Below are positions 7,252 through 15,166 of a stretch of DNA of 42,742 nucleotides, piece by piece. Source of the stretch: UBA4923 sp964486135 (lineage in GTDB: Bacteria; Bacillota; Clostridia; Saccharofermentanales; DTU023); assembly GCA_964486135.1 (NCBI GenBank), contig CAZAKT010000014.1, positions 1 through 42,742 on the forward strand, written 5' to 3'. Position 1 is the stretch's first letter; the number at the start of each line of letters is the position of its first letter. The notes beneath the pieces were generated by a model, which was given only the letters and a program-made list of their open reading frames with translations, did no database searches and was not told the DNA's origin. The position numbers and the translations under genes were made by a program.

Positions 7252-8685
7252 TCAGTAGGTAAGCTTGAAACGCGGCTCGGCCAAGGGGATTATGGAGAAG
7301 ACCCTGTCATCCACTATCTTGTAGCCCATTTCAATTTCTTTGATGCCATCAATCGTCTCAATCCCGTTTTCCTTCAGGGAGGAGCCGAAGATCCGAAGCT
7401 CGATGATCGCGCTTTCACCCTCCGGGATGGTCTTGGGCGAGGGAATATAGCTGATTTCCTTCCCATTGACCACCGCGGTTACATCAGCGTCCATTACAAA
7501 AATATCCGTGGAGCTGTTATTCTCAAAGAGGAGCAGGAGGAAGACATCATCCCGCTCGACAGAGGGATCCTTCAGGGTAAGTCCCTTGTGGACGATCCGG
7601 ATCCCCTTGTCATTGTATACTTCCTCATCGAGGGAGTCCGTTCCTGTATCTACTCCGGGGATGACGACGGCTACATTTTCGGGAGGAAGCTTCTCCTCCC
7701 CCTGTTCGTTGTACAACGTGACTGTGAAGCCGATTTTTCCGATTTCTTTTATGCCAAAGACATCCATCTTGGCCTGGTCGATATTTCTGGACACATCTAC
7801 AATCAAGACACGGCGCCAACCAGGATTCATGGTCGCGCCTGCAAATTTGGATTCACTCATTTCAACACCATTGATGCTGAATCCATTCAAGGTAAGACGG
7901 ACCCTTTCCGTCGACTGATTCTCGATTTCCAGATAAAGCAGTCTCCTCTCCTCCCTCTCATTCGTGACCAGGGTCTGGGAGAGGATGCGAAGTTCCCCTT
8001 GATCGTACAAGGCCCCTTCCGTATGAAGGTCAAGCTTGTAGCCAAATTCCGACTGGAAGTCTTCACGGGTGATGGTTTCCCTGAAGGCGTTCTCAGGATG
8101 GCTGTGGCTGCCGGCCGATGAAGTTTTCAGGACAAACGGGTCGACAAAGGCATAATCACTGTTGTCATCGCGGACTGTGACGTAGAATCCCAGCTCGATT
8201 TCGGCGATTTCGGTAATACCCAGAAGATGCCAATCGTGAGAATCAAGGGGCATAGCCTCCGTAAGCTTGCCGCCCGCGGGAACCGATACGCCGTACCAGT
8301 TATCAATCGTGTAATTGTTCACCGCAAGACAGCAATGGTCATCCTTGGTCGTTAAAAAATCCAGATCCTTATCAGTATTATTTTCGTAAAGCAAGCTGAG
8401 TGTGGGGCCAAATGGTTGGTAGACAATTTCAAGGGCCGTGATCCTGATATCCCTGTCATCAAAAAGAACCGTCTCCCCGATCGTTGATTCATGCTGGATC
8501 CTGTAGAGGGGGCCATCCTCGAGGGGAGGGTCTTCATCCATGATCGGGTCAGTCTCAGTCCCCTCCGTCTCATCCTCCACTCCCGTAGGCGCTTGTGGTT
8601 CTTTCTTGCTGTCACCGCAACCGGCAAGAAGGGCCAGGGCCATGACAATAGCCAGAAACACTAAAAATAACCTGAAACGATTCAT
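7252..8685 (-). CDS. Lipoprotein with three tandem beta-domain repeats
   Basis: 477 residues from ATG 8683-8685, chosen because AAAGGA precedes it by a proper distance and the protein then opens with a lipoprotein signal ending LLAGC (Cys 23). An acidic linker (about 30-58) follows, then three similar domains of about 100 residues at roughly 74-173, 226-325 and 357-465. Each has the same skeleton: an opening I(R)I strand, a hydrophobic strand ending in an EN(N/Q) turn, a short NG/NN hairpin, a GI.EI helix start and a final G(F/Y).V strand. This resembles DUF4352-like immunoglobulin folds found in Gram-positive lipoproteins, but the assignment is tentative and the function unknown. It probably sits on the outer face of the cytoplasmic membrane. 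Confidence 0.78.
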   Translation of the reverse strand: MNRFRLFLVFLAIVMALALLAGCGDSKKEPQAPTGVEDETEGTETDPIMDEDPPLEDGPLYRIQHESTIGETVLFDDRDIRITALEIVYQPFGPTLSLLYENNTDKDLDFLTTKDDHCCLAVNNYTIDNWYGVSVPAGGKLTEAMPLDSHDWHLLGITEIAEIELGFYVTVRDDNSDYAFVDPFVLKTSSAGSHSHPENAFRETITREDFQSEFGYKLDLHTEGALYDQGELRILSQTLVTNEREERRLLYLEIENQSTERVRLTLNGFSINGVEMSESKFAGATMNPGWRRVLIVDVSRNIDQAKMDVFGIKEIGKIGFTVTLYNEQGEEKLPPENVAVVIPGVDTGTDSLDEEVYNDKGIRIVHKGLTLKDPSVERDDVFLLLLFENNSSTDIFVMDADVTAVVNGKEISYIPSPKTIPEGESAIIELRIFGSSLKENGIETIDGIKEIEMGYKIVDDRVFSIIPLAEPRFKLTY

Positions 8686-8737
8686 CCTTATTCCTTTCAT
8701 GCAATAGCTGAGCTCTGAACAAAACATTAAAAGTCTA

Positions 8738-10105
8738 TCACATAGTTGGGTTTTTGCGGTCCTTGAGACTATCTTTAATCAGGGTGAATATGGGGGCCAG
8801 GAAGGCCGCGACGAAGCCTCCGGAAAAGCCATTGTTATACAAATTCATACCGCCATGGAGGTAACCAATATTCAGCGACATGGAAACGTGGATGAATCCC
8901 GCGACCACACCCGCTACTCCGCCGTATCCCCCGGCGATCGGGGCCAGGGTCGAACCGAAAAGGACAACGATCACGCCCACCGTGGAACCGGGGTCGTGCA
9001 TGTTCAGGACAGAGGCAAGAAAGGCCCCGATGAAGATGGGGATGACATTCAAAAGGTGTTTCCCATAGGCTGAAAACCCTATGATAGTAAAGAGGGCACC
9101 GATGGTAGGCCCGTTGATCTGACCGCCGACGATCATGATATAGCACCAGGAGATAAAGCCTGTGAGCCCCATATTGATTAGGGTCACGCCAAAACCGCAG
9201 GCCTCGACAAAATCGGAATGCAGGCGGCCTGAAAGCTTGACCAACTGATGGTAATGGCGGAAGGACCATTTGTTTTTCCGGAGGCCGACCAGAAGAAGAA
9301 TAAGACAAAAGAAGAGGATGGGCAGGCTCAGTAAGAGATTATTTCCGGAAGAAATAATGGAAACCGTATTGACCTGCAAGTCAAACATCCTCAAGAGACC
9401 CGTTGCGACCATGCCAATGATACCCGCCACGAAGCCCGTGTTATAGAGATTGTATCCCTGGTGAAAGTTGATGAAGGCGGCGGACAAGGGGGGGACAATA
9501 AAGCCGATCACGAATCCGACCAGGTAGCCCGACAGGATCCCCCGCCAGACAGGGAAGCCCATACCGAAGCTCAAGGTGCTGACAAGGGGGGCCAGGGCTG
9601 TCGCAAAAAGGCCCGTCACCGCCAAATTCTTGAAGGGCACCCGCATGAAACGGGAATAGAGGAGGGCTCCTATGGTAATGGGAAGTGAATTGAAAAGTGT
9701 CTTGCCGAAAAAGGCGAAGCCGCAGACCGTGACTATGCCCGCAATGACCGGGCCGTTAATTTTCAGGCCGTGTCGGTGCAAGAGAAGGACCGATACAAGG
9801 CCGACGGTCCCGCTGTTGAAGAAGGCGGCGCCCAGCCCGCCAACAGCGATGTAATCCGTGATCAGGTTACCCGGGGACAATAAAATCCGGATAAATCCTT
9901 GAAAGACTTCCAGGGGAGGGTCGAGAATAAAGGCTGCGGCAAGCAGGAAAAAACAGAGACTGTAAAGGTGTCTGTAACCACCTTGTTTTCGCGCGATCAG
10001 TATCGGGATCTCGCACCACCTCCGTCTCCAGTGGAACAATCTACTTCCCAGTATGTCGTTAATAAAAGCTGCCGTCAATGCCTGGTCAGGGCCCGGATAT
10101 GACAA
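8738..10105 (-). CDS. DUF1576 integral membrane protein
   Basis: 455 residues, about 11-12 hydrophobic helices. I recognise the family as DUF1576, found mostly in Clostridia and without a known function; the many short Gly-rich helices suggest a transporter or channel. The protein is an internal duplication: INGPVIAGIVTVCGFAFFGK (about 116-135) matches INGPTIGALFTIIGFSAYGK (about 330-349), and GYNLYNTGF (217-225) matches GGMNLYNNGF (418-427). The start at 10105 is TTG with GAGGGA very close to it; no ATG or better ribosome site is available in the N-terminal 60 residues, so the exact start is uncertain. Divergent from the PadR operon. Confidence 0.8.
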   Translation of the reverse strand: MSYPGPDQALTAAFINDILGSRLFHWRRRWCEIPILIARKQGGYRHLYSLCFFLLAAAFILDPPLEVFQGFIRILLSPGNLITDYIAVGGLGAAFFNSGTVGLVSVLLLHRHGLKINGPVIAGIVTVCGFAFFGKTLFNSLPITIGALLYSRFMRVPFKNLAVTGLFATALAPLVSTLSFGMGFPVWRGILSGYLVGFVIGFIVPPLSAAFINFHQGYNLYNTGFVAGIIGMVATGLLRMFDLQVNTVSIISSGNNLLLSLPILFFCLILLLVGLRKNKWSFRHYHQLVKLSGRLHSDFVEACGFGVTLINMGLTGFISWCYIMIVGGQINGPTIGALFTIIGFSAYGKHLLNVIPIFIGAFLASVLNMHDPGSTVGVIVVLFGSTLAPIAGGYGGVAGVVAGFIHVSMSLNIGYLHGGMNLYNNGFSGGFVAAFLAPIFTLIKDSLKDRKNPTM

Positions 10106-10154
10106 AATCCCTCTTCCGGAGTATTACTGGAACATTTTTACTTGGCTCGAGGGC

Positions 10155-10183
10155 TTGACATCTGTCATACTATTATTTATTAT
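10155..10183 (+). promoter_or_regulatory. Promoter of the padR operon
   Basis: TTGACA (10155-10160), 17 bases, TATTAT (10178-10183). Near-consensus sigma-A promoter about 50 bases before the padR start. Confidence 0.75.
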
Positions 10184-10193
10184 CTACTAGTAG
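10184..10193. promoter_or_regulatory. Palindrome at the padR transcription start, candidate operator
   Basis: CTACTAGTAG is a perfect 10-base palindrome directly after the -10 box, where the transcription start is expected. PadR repressors commonly bind such sites over their own promoters; assignment here is inference. Confidence 0.45.
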
Positions 10194-10238
10194 GCTATCA
10201 ATGTTACTTGACGGCAGTAGAAAAGAAAGGATATGCCA

Positions 10239-10565
10239 GTGAATCCACAGTACAAGAAGGGCGTTCTGGAACTCTGTGTTCTTTCCTTGCTCAGGGAGCG
10301 TGACTATTACGGCTATGAAATATCCGAGTACCTGGCAAGCCATATCCATATCGCGGTCGGTACGGTCTATCCAATCCTGAGAAAACTCAGAAATGAAGCT
10401 TTGTTGACAACCTACCTGCAGGAAGAAAGCGGAGGACCGCCCCGGAAGTATTACGCCTTGACCCCCTTGGGCCGGAGGCAGTTTGAAAAGGACAAGGCTG
10501 AATACCTTGCATTCGCAGCCACTGTTGAAAATTTATTGGAGGGTAGATCCCATGATGAAGAATGA
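10239..10565 (+). CDS. PadR-family transcriptional regulator
   Basis: About 108 residues. Winged helix of the PadR type: NPQYKKGVLELCVLSLL then YYGYEISEYL and VGTVYPILRKLRNEALL, the standard recognition region. I prefer GTG 10239 as start because AAAGGA lies 7-8 bases before it and the product then begins (M)NPQYKKG as relatives do; ATG at 10233 is in frame but too close to the ribosome site. Its 3' end overlaps the start of the HAAS/DUF1700 gene by 14 bases, so they are translationally coupled. PadR next to a HAAS-domain membrane protein is a common Gram-positive module in which the membrane protein is thought to signal to the repressor. Confidence 0.92.
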   Translation: MNPQYKKGVLELCVLSLLRERDYYGYEISEYLASHIHIAVGTVYPILRKLRNEALLTTYLQEESGGPPRKYYALTPLGRRQFEKDKAEYLAFAATVENLLEGRSHDEE

Positions 10566-11283
10566 ATTCTTATCCAGACTCACCGATGAGCTGAAGATAA
10601 GACAGATTGCGGACAGGGATGACATTGTCAACGAATATGAGCAACACTTCGCCTATAAATTGGCGGATGGCTTTCCTGAGGAAGAGATCGTTGCCAAACT
10701 GGGAGATCCGGTAATGATCGCCGCCCAGTTTGAGCCAGACGGCCCCGACCGGGGCCAGGAGCGGGCCGGGAAGATGGCCAGCTTGGTTTTTGCCTTGATC
10801 AGTTTTCCGGTTGCCCTCCTTCTGCTCTTACTGATCCTGGGCGGGATCGTCCTCCTGGCCGCTTCCCTTGCCTTCGGGGGCTTGGCCGTGGCCTTGCTGG
10901 CCGACATCAAGGTCACCAGCCTGATCCCGGCCATGCCTTATTGGACCGGCGCCATCTTTGGCATCTCGCTGGCCTCCCTGGCAGTCCTCCTGGCGGTCGG
11001 ATCCCTTTATTATGCTGCCTTTATCCGACAGCTCGTACGTTCCTACCGCCGCCTGCGCCATAACACCATTGCCTCTGTTTCAGGCCAGGCCACCCTGCCC
11101 GGTCTTGCCATCCACCCCCAGCTAGAGGCCAGGACCAACCGGCGCCTCCGGATGACCGCCCTGCTCAGCTTCACCCTCTGTGCCATCAGCTTTACCCTGG
11201 CCTTCATCGCGGCGGTCCTGTCAACGGGAAGTTTTGAATTTTGGCACAGCTGGAATTGGTTTGCCAGGGTCCTGGTAGGCTAG
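10552..11283 (+). CDS. HAAS/DUF1700-domain membrane protein
   Basis: 243 residues from ATG 10552, with GGAGGG 8 bases upstream. The N-terminal 60 residues (FLSRLTDELKIR, NEYEQHF, FPEEEIVAKLGDP) are the HAAS/DUF1700 signature, a cytoplasmic helical domain. Hydrophobic helices follow at about 80-130, 138-165 and 210-235. Proteins of this type are almost always encoded directly after a PadR regulator, as here, and are believed to be the membrane signalling partner or the regulated target. The Ala/Leu-rich middle helices and the gene after it suggest a membrane complex; no catalytic motif is seen. Confidence 0.85.
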   Translation: MMKNEFLSRLTDELKIRQIADRDDIVNEYEQHFAYKLADGFPEEEIVAKLGDPVMIAAQFEPDGPDRGQERAGKMASLVFALISFPVALLLLLLILGGIVLLAASLAFGGLAVALLADIKVTSLIPAMPYWTGAIFGISLASLAVLLAVGSLYYAAFIRQLVRSYRRLRHNTIASVSGQATLPGLAIHPQLEARTNRRLRMTALLSFTLCAISFTLAFIAAVLSTGSFEFWHSWNWFARVLVG

Positions 11284-11293
11284 GAAGCCAAGA

Positions 11294-12001
11294 ATGTACG
11301 GTCTCAATGCGGTCGCGCTTATCCTTTTCGGATCGGTCCACTGGGTCGCGGGAGGGATCTGTCGTGGCCCCGACCGTACGAGGGAGCTGATCCTTAAAGC
11401 GGTCGCCCTTGTCCTCCTCCTTGGCAACTGCCTCCTTTATTCCCTGCCCCTCCTTAAGGGAGTGGCTATCCAGTTGCCTGTTGAATTTTCAGCTGTCGCC
11501 TATTTTGTCGTCCCGGCCTTCATCCTTATGGGAAGGAAGAGGAAGTCCTGCTGGCCTGTCTATGCCGGGCTCATGGCAGGCTTCTTTTATTTTTTGGCCC
11601 TGATAGTCCGGGGTGGACCCCTCTATGCCGCCTTCGCCCCTTGGCAGATTTATATTTCCATGCTGAATCATGCCAGCCTCTATTTTTTGGGTTTAATCGC
11701 TATCGGGACCAAGCTTTATGGGCCGTCGGACCGGATCAAGCTTGGGGGAGGGATCTTATGCGTGGCGACCTGGGCCCTGCTGATCCGCCCCTGGATCCAA
11801 GAACCGGGCAAGCTTCTGATCTACCAGCTGCTTGAAGCCCCCTTTATCCGATCCTCCCTGCCAGAGCTCCCTTACTGGCTCGCCTTCCCGGCCTACTATG
11901 CCATCCTTGCCCTTATGACAGGCCTTTCCATCCAGCTTTTCTTCCAGGTCAACCGTTGGCGGTATTCACAAACCAGCAGGCGCCGGATGGACTTGGCTTG
12001 A
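11294..12001 (+). CDS. Polytopic membrane protein of unknown function
   Basis: 235 residues, about seven predicted hydrophobic helices spread along the whole length. It starts at ATG 11294 with TAGGAAG 6 bases upstream, ten bases after the stop of the HAAS/DUF1700 gene, so it is the third gene of the padR operon. The length, helix number and intramembrane His residues (FGSVHW, LNHASLYF) are reminiscent of the YwaF/TIGR02206 membrane proteins, but similarity is weak and I do not assign it. It is convergent with the M16C protease, with only five bases between the stops. Confidence 0.75.
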   Translation: MYGLNAVALILFGSVHWVAGGICRGPDRTRELILKAVALVLLLGNCLLYSLPLLKGVAIQLPVEFSAVAYFVVPAFILMGRKRKSCWPVYAGLMAGFFYFLALIVRGGPLYAAFAPWQIYISMLNHASLYFLGLIAIGTKLYGPSDRIKLGGGILCVATWALLIRPWIQEPGKLLIYQLLEAPFIRSSLPELPYWLAFPAYYAILALMTGLSIQLFFQVNRWRYSQTSRRRMDLA

Positions 12002-12006
12002 TCCCA

Positions 12007-14892
12007 TCAATCGAGATCGATCAGTGACAGGTCCGGGATCTTTGCCAGGGCTTCCGCCGGTCCCGCGACACAGACAGCGGCCTCCCCGACCGCCTGGTCC
12101 AGGATAGCTGCCAGAGGCAGGAGATCCTCCGGTTTTGCCCCCATCAATTGCTGGCGGATAACCAGGGCCTCTTCGGCCGTATAGCCGGTCAAATACCAGT
12201 TATCCGCCTGGTCCGCCTGACGCTTGAAGGAGAGGTCTGGATCAAGCGCGGTAAGTTTACCCATAAGATAGCGCTCAATGCTATCCCTGCCTTCATTGAA
12301 GGCCCGGATGAAGGAAGCGGATTGGCGGAAGATTTCCAAAGATTTATCGGGGGTCGGGTCCCGGTAAGAATAAAAGCTGCAAGCGGCCGACTTGTCTATG
12401 GAGAAGCCCGCCCCGTAAGCCCCGCCCTGGACACGGATTTTGTTCCACAGGTATTCCAGGGAGAGGATCTGATCGAAGGCCATCCAGTGGCCAGAGAATT
12501 CACCTCCGAAGGGGGCCGTATGACAGGCCAGACAGGCATAGGAAACCGCTGAGGGGATGACTAACCCTTCCTCTTTGGGATAGGGGACGGCATAGGACGC
12601 GTAGCCGGCCGGAGGGCCGGGAAGCTGGGGATAGCTGGTGACAAGGTCCTCCAGCCCCGCCACATCCAGATTGCCCGTCAGACTCAGGATTAGACGATCC
12701 CTGTCAAAGGTCCGGTCCCGGAAATCCTCGGCCAGGGCCTTCCAGTTTTCCCATTTTTCTTCAAAGTCGGCCTGGAATTCCTTGATCCACAGGATGAAGG
12801 ATAAGCCTTCCAGGGCCTCCCGGCCCGCGTCTTTAGCCGTGAAATGGCCCTTGACTCTGAGGGTGCAATAATAGTGGGCTATCCGGTTGACTGCCTGGCG
12901 GAGGTATTCCCTGTTTTGCATCAGCTGGGCATAGATGGCGGCCTTGTCATCAAAGACAGTCTCGGTCAGGATCTCACGGATGAGATCGAGGGCAGGGGCC
13001 ACTTCACTTTCCAGCACGCTGCAGCTGGCCACAAAATAGAGTTTGGTGCGGTCCAGACAGTCGGGATCAGCGACCGGTGTCAGGGAGAAGCTGAGCTGGC
13101 CGATATGGGTCTTGACATCCCGGACCAGGGACCGGGCCTCCCGTTTCCGTGTGGCCAGCTTGCCCAGAAGAAGGCTTGTGAACTGGAGTCCGGCCAGGTC
13201 CTCCCTGGGCCTGTCCGAACTATCGAAATAGAGTTTCAGGTAGACGATGCCCTCCGCGGGTGAAGGATGGGAGAGGACGGTGACCCCCTTTATCTCCCGG
13301 ACACTTGTGGCCATATAGCTGGGTTCCTCCTCCAGGTCCTCCAGGGTCAAGCCGGGAAGGCTGGCCAGGGCTTCCGGCGAGTCCTGGCTCGCCTGCCAGG
13401 CCTCCAGCCGGGCCGCCCGGTCCTGGAGGGCTCTTCTGTATTCCGGCGTCCACGAAGCTGTCTCAGCCTCAAGCCGGGCCGCCTCACGGGCATCTCTTTC
13501 CCGCCCGTAGCTGGTGGAGGGGAAGGATTGAACCTCGACGAAGCTGTCGCCATCAGGCGCAAATTCCTCAAGTAAATCCTCAAAATAACCGGTCGGGATC
13601 TTCTCCCGAAGACTGCCAAAAAAGCGTCCAAGTTGGAGGCAGAGGGAGGGATCCCCGCCATAGAGCCAGCTGGACAGGGAGTCTATGGCCAGGGCAATGC
13701 CCCTGGGCTCCTGGGGATCCAGCTCCTGGTAATAAAGCTGGTTCAGGGAGGCCAGAAGGTCATCCTTGTTTAGCCCCTGGTCGGCCAGCTGGGTCAGAAT
13801 CTGGCTGAGGGTCTCCTTGATCCGGCCGAAGTCGTCTTCCGAGCAATTGTTGGCCTCCATCCCCAGCCAGGCTTGGGCGGACCCCCCGGACATAAACATC
13901 TGAAAGTCCTGGGCCAGACCCAGGTCCAGGATGGCCTTTTTCAGGGGGGCTTCATTGGATCCGGCCAGGACATCACAGAGGATGGCGACCGCCAGCTGTT
14001 TCTCCACCTCCTCCCAGGAGGCAAAGAGGCGGGCAAGGGTCAGGCGGCACTTGTCCTTTGGATCCTCATCCGGGCCTATTTCGTATTCGTGGCGGGCAAG
14101 CCCCCCCACAGGTTCCTGTAAGGCTATACCGGCATCCGTTTCAATTCTGTCAAAGACTTGCAGGTACTCCCGGTCAAGTTTTTCCAGGACCCGGGAAAGG
14201 GCCAGCTGACCATCGAGGAAAAAGAGGGCCTTGGAGGGGTGATAGAAACGGCCATGCGCTTTCTTGAAATCTTCATAGGTCAGGTCAAGGATGGCGGCAG
14301 GATCACCCCCCGAGTCAAACCGATAGCTGGTATCCGGGAAGAGGAGGCGGCACATCTCCCTATAGGCCTTGCGGTCGAGGGTCGACGCAGCCCCCTTCAT
14401 TTCGTTGTAGACGACGCCCTGATAGGATGGATCCCCTTTTTCATCGAAGGCGTAGTTCCAGCCCTCTTGGCGGAATATATTTTCATTCTCCAGGACAGAG
14501 GGATTGAAGACACCATCCAGGTAGACATCCATGAGATTGAAAAAATCCTTCTCATTCCGGCTGGCCACAGGGTACACTGTCTTGTCGCTGAAGGTCATGG
14601 CGTTGAGGAAGGTGTTGACGGAATTTTTCAAGAGCTCGGCAAAGGGTTCCTTGACATCATATTTCTTTGAACCACCGAGGACACAATGCTCCAGTATGTG
14701 AAAAACACCGCTGTCATCTTCCGGAACGGTCCTGAAGCTGACGCAAAAGGTCTTGTTTTGCTCCGGTCGCTCCAGCCAAATCAGCTGGGCACCGCTTTTT
14801 TCGTGGGTGAACTCGTGCAGTTTAGCCTTTTGCTCCGGAAGTGCCCTGATCCGGTTTAGGATAAAGCCATGCAGCTTATCATTTTTTTTCAT
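12007..14892 (-). CDS. M16C metallopeptidase (PreP/Cym1-like)
   Basis: 961 residues, the normal size for the single-chain M16C family that degrades small unfolded peptides in a closed chamber. I start at ATG 14890-14892 because AAGGGAG is 6 bases upstream; an ATG at 15066 would add 58 unusual residues and would sit upstream of the likely -10 box. The inverted zinc motif HILEH is at 65-69 and the third ligand, Glu in YNEMKG, is about residue 164, as in PreP. The C-terminal half carries the GGAYGAGFS and YSYRDP segments that hold the substrate-binding Arg/Tyr pair. No signal peptide, so cytoplasmic. Role: peptide turnover, by family. Confidence 0.93.
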   Translation of the reverse strand: MKKNDKLHGFILNRIRALPEQKAKLHEFTHEKSGAQLIWLERPEQNKTFCVSFRTVPEDDSGVFHILEHCVLGGSKKYDVKEPFAELLKNSVNTFLNAMTFSDKTVYPVASRNEKDFFNLMDVYLDGVFNPSVLENENIFRQEGWNYAFDEKGDPSYQGVVYNEMKGAASTLDRKAYREMCRLLFPDTSYRFDSGGDPAAILDLTYEDFKKAHGRFYHPSKALFFLDGQLALSRVLEKLDREYLQVFDRIETDAGIALQEPVGGLARHEYEIGPDEDPKDKCRLTLARLFASWEEVEKQLAVAILCDVLAGSNEAPLKKAILDLGLAQDFQMFMSGGSAQAWLGMEANNCSEDDFGRIKETLSQILTQLADQGLNKDDLLASLNQLYYQELDPQEPRGIALAIDSLSSWLYGGDPSLCLQLGRFFGSLREKIPTGYFEDLLEEFAPDGDSFVEVQSFPSTSYGRERDAREAARLEAETASWTPEYRRALQDRAARLEAWQASQDSPEALASLPGLTLEDLEEEPSYMATSVREIKGVTVLSHPSPAEGIVYLKLYFDSSDRPREDLAGLQFTSLLLGKLATRKREARSLVRDVKTHIGQLSFSLTPVADPDCLDRTKLYFVASCSVLESEVAPALDLIREILTETVFDDKAAIYAQLMQNREYLRQAVNRIAHYYCTLRVKGHFTAKDAGREALEGLSFILWIKEFQADFEEKWENWKALAEDFRDRTFDRDRLILSLTGNLDVAGLEDLVTSYPQLPGPPAGYASYAVPYPKEEGLVIPSAVSYACLACHTAPFGGEFSGHWMAFDQILSLEYLWNKIRVQGGAYGAGFSIDKSAACSFYSYRDPTPDKSLEIFRQSASFIRAFNEGRDSIERYLMGKLTALDPDLSFKRQADQADNWYLTGYTAEEALVIRQQLMGAKPEDLLPLAAILDQAVGEAAVCVAGPAEALAKIPDLSLIDLD

Positions 14893-15033
14893 AAATTGCT
14901 CCCTTCCCCAGGCAATACCACAAGCCGCCTTAATTGGGAGAGCGACCTCCAGGATGACAGTTGCCCCCAGCCACACGGGCTCTTTTTCAAATCGCGCTTC
15001 AGGCGTGGACAGTAACGGCTCATATTGTTTGCC

Positions 15034-15039
15034 ATTATA
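15034..15039 (-). promoter_or_regulatory. Possible -10 box of the M16C gene
   Basis: Perfect TATAAT on the minus strand, about 140 bases before the chosen start. The -35 region is poor (TTGATA is 21 bases away). It supports a start downstream of 15034 rather than at 15066. Confidence 0.35.
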
Positions 15040-15099
15040 CGGGTAATCCGGAACATCGAATATCAAGGGGATCCTTTCTTTCTTATTCCGGCCGGCCTG

Positions 15100-15108
15100 T
15101 GCTACTAT
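15100..15108 (+). promoter_or_regulatory. Extended -10 promoter of the RND efflux operon
   Basis: TGC followed by TACTAT (15103-15108) is an extended -10 element; the -35 position (TTCTTA, 15080-15085) is weak, as often with extended -10 promoters. The TetR palindrome begins 8 bases later. Confidence 0.55.
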
Positions 15109-15116
15109 GAACCCTG

Positions 15117-15136
15117 CCGACCGACCAGTCGGTCGG
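15117..15136. promoter_or_regulatory. TetR operator palindrome
   Basis: CCGACCGACCAGTCGGTCGG: nine-base arms around CA, perfectly symmetric, lying over the predicted transcription start of the RND gene. The operon ends with a tetR gene, so autorepression is the simple reading. GACCGACCAGTCGGTC-like sites are typical of efflux-associated TetR regulators. Confidence 0.8.
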
Positions 15137-15166
15137 ATTCTTATATGACCGGGAGGCTTTACCGAC

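Noticed and set aside
14893..15066. N-terminal extension of the M16C protease
   Set aside because: A good ribosome site marks 14892, and a TATAAT at 15034-15039 lies inside the extension.
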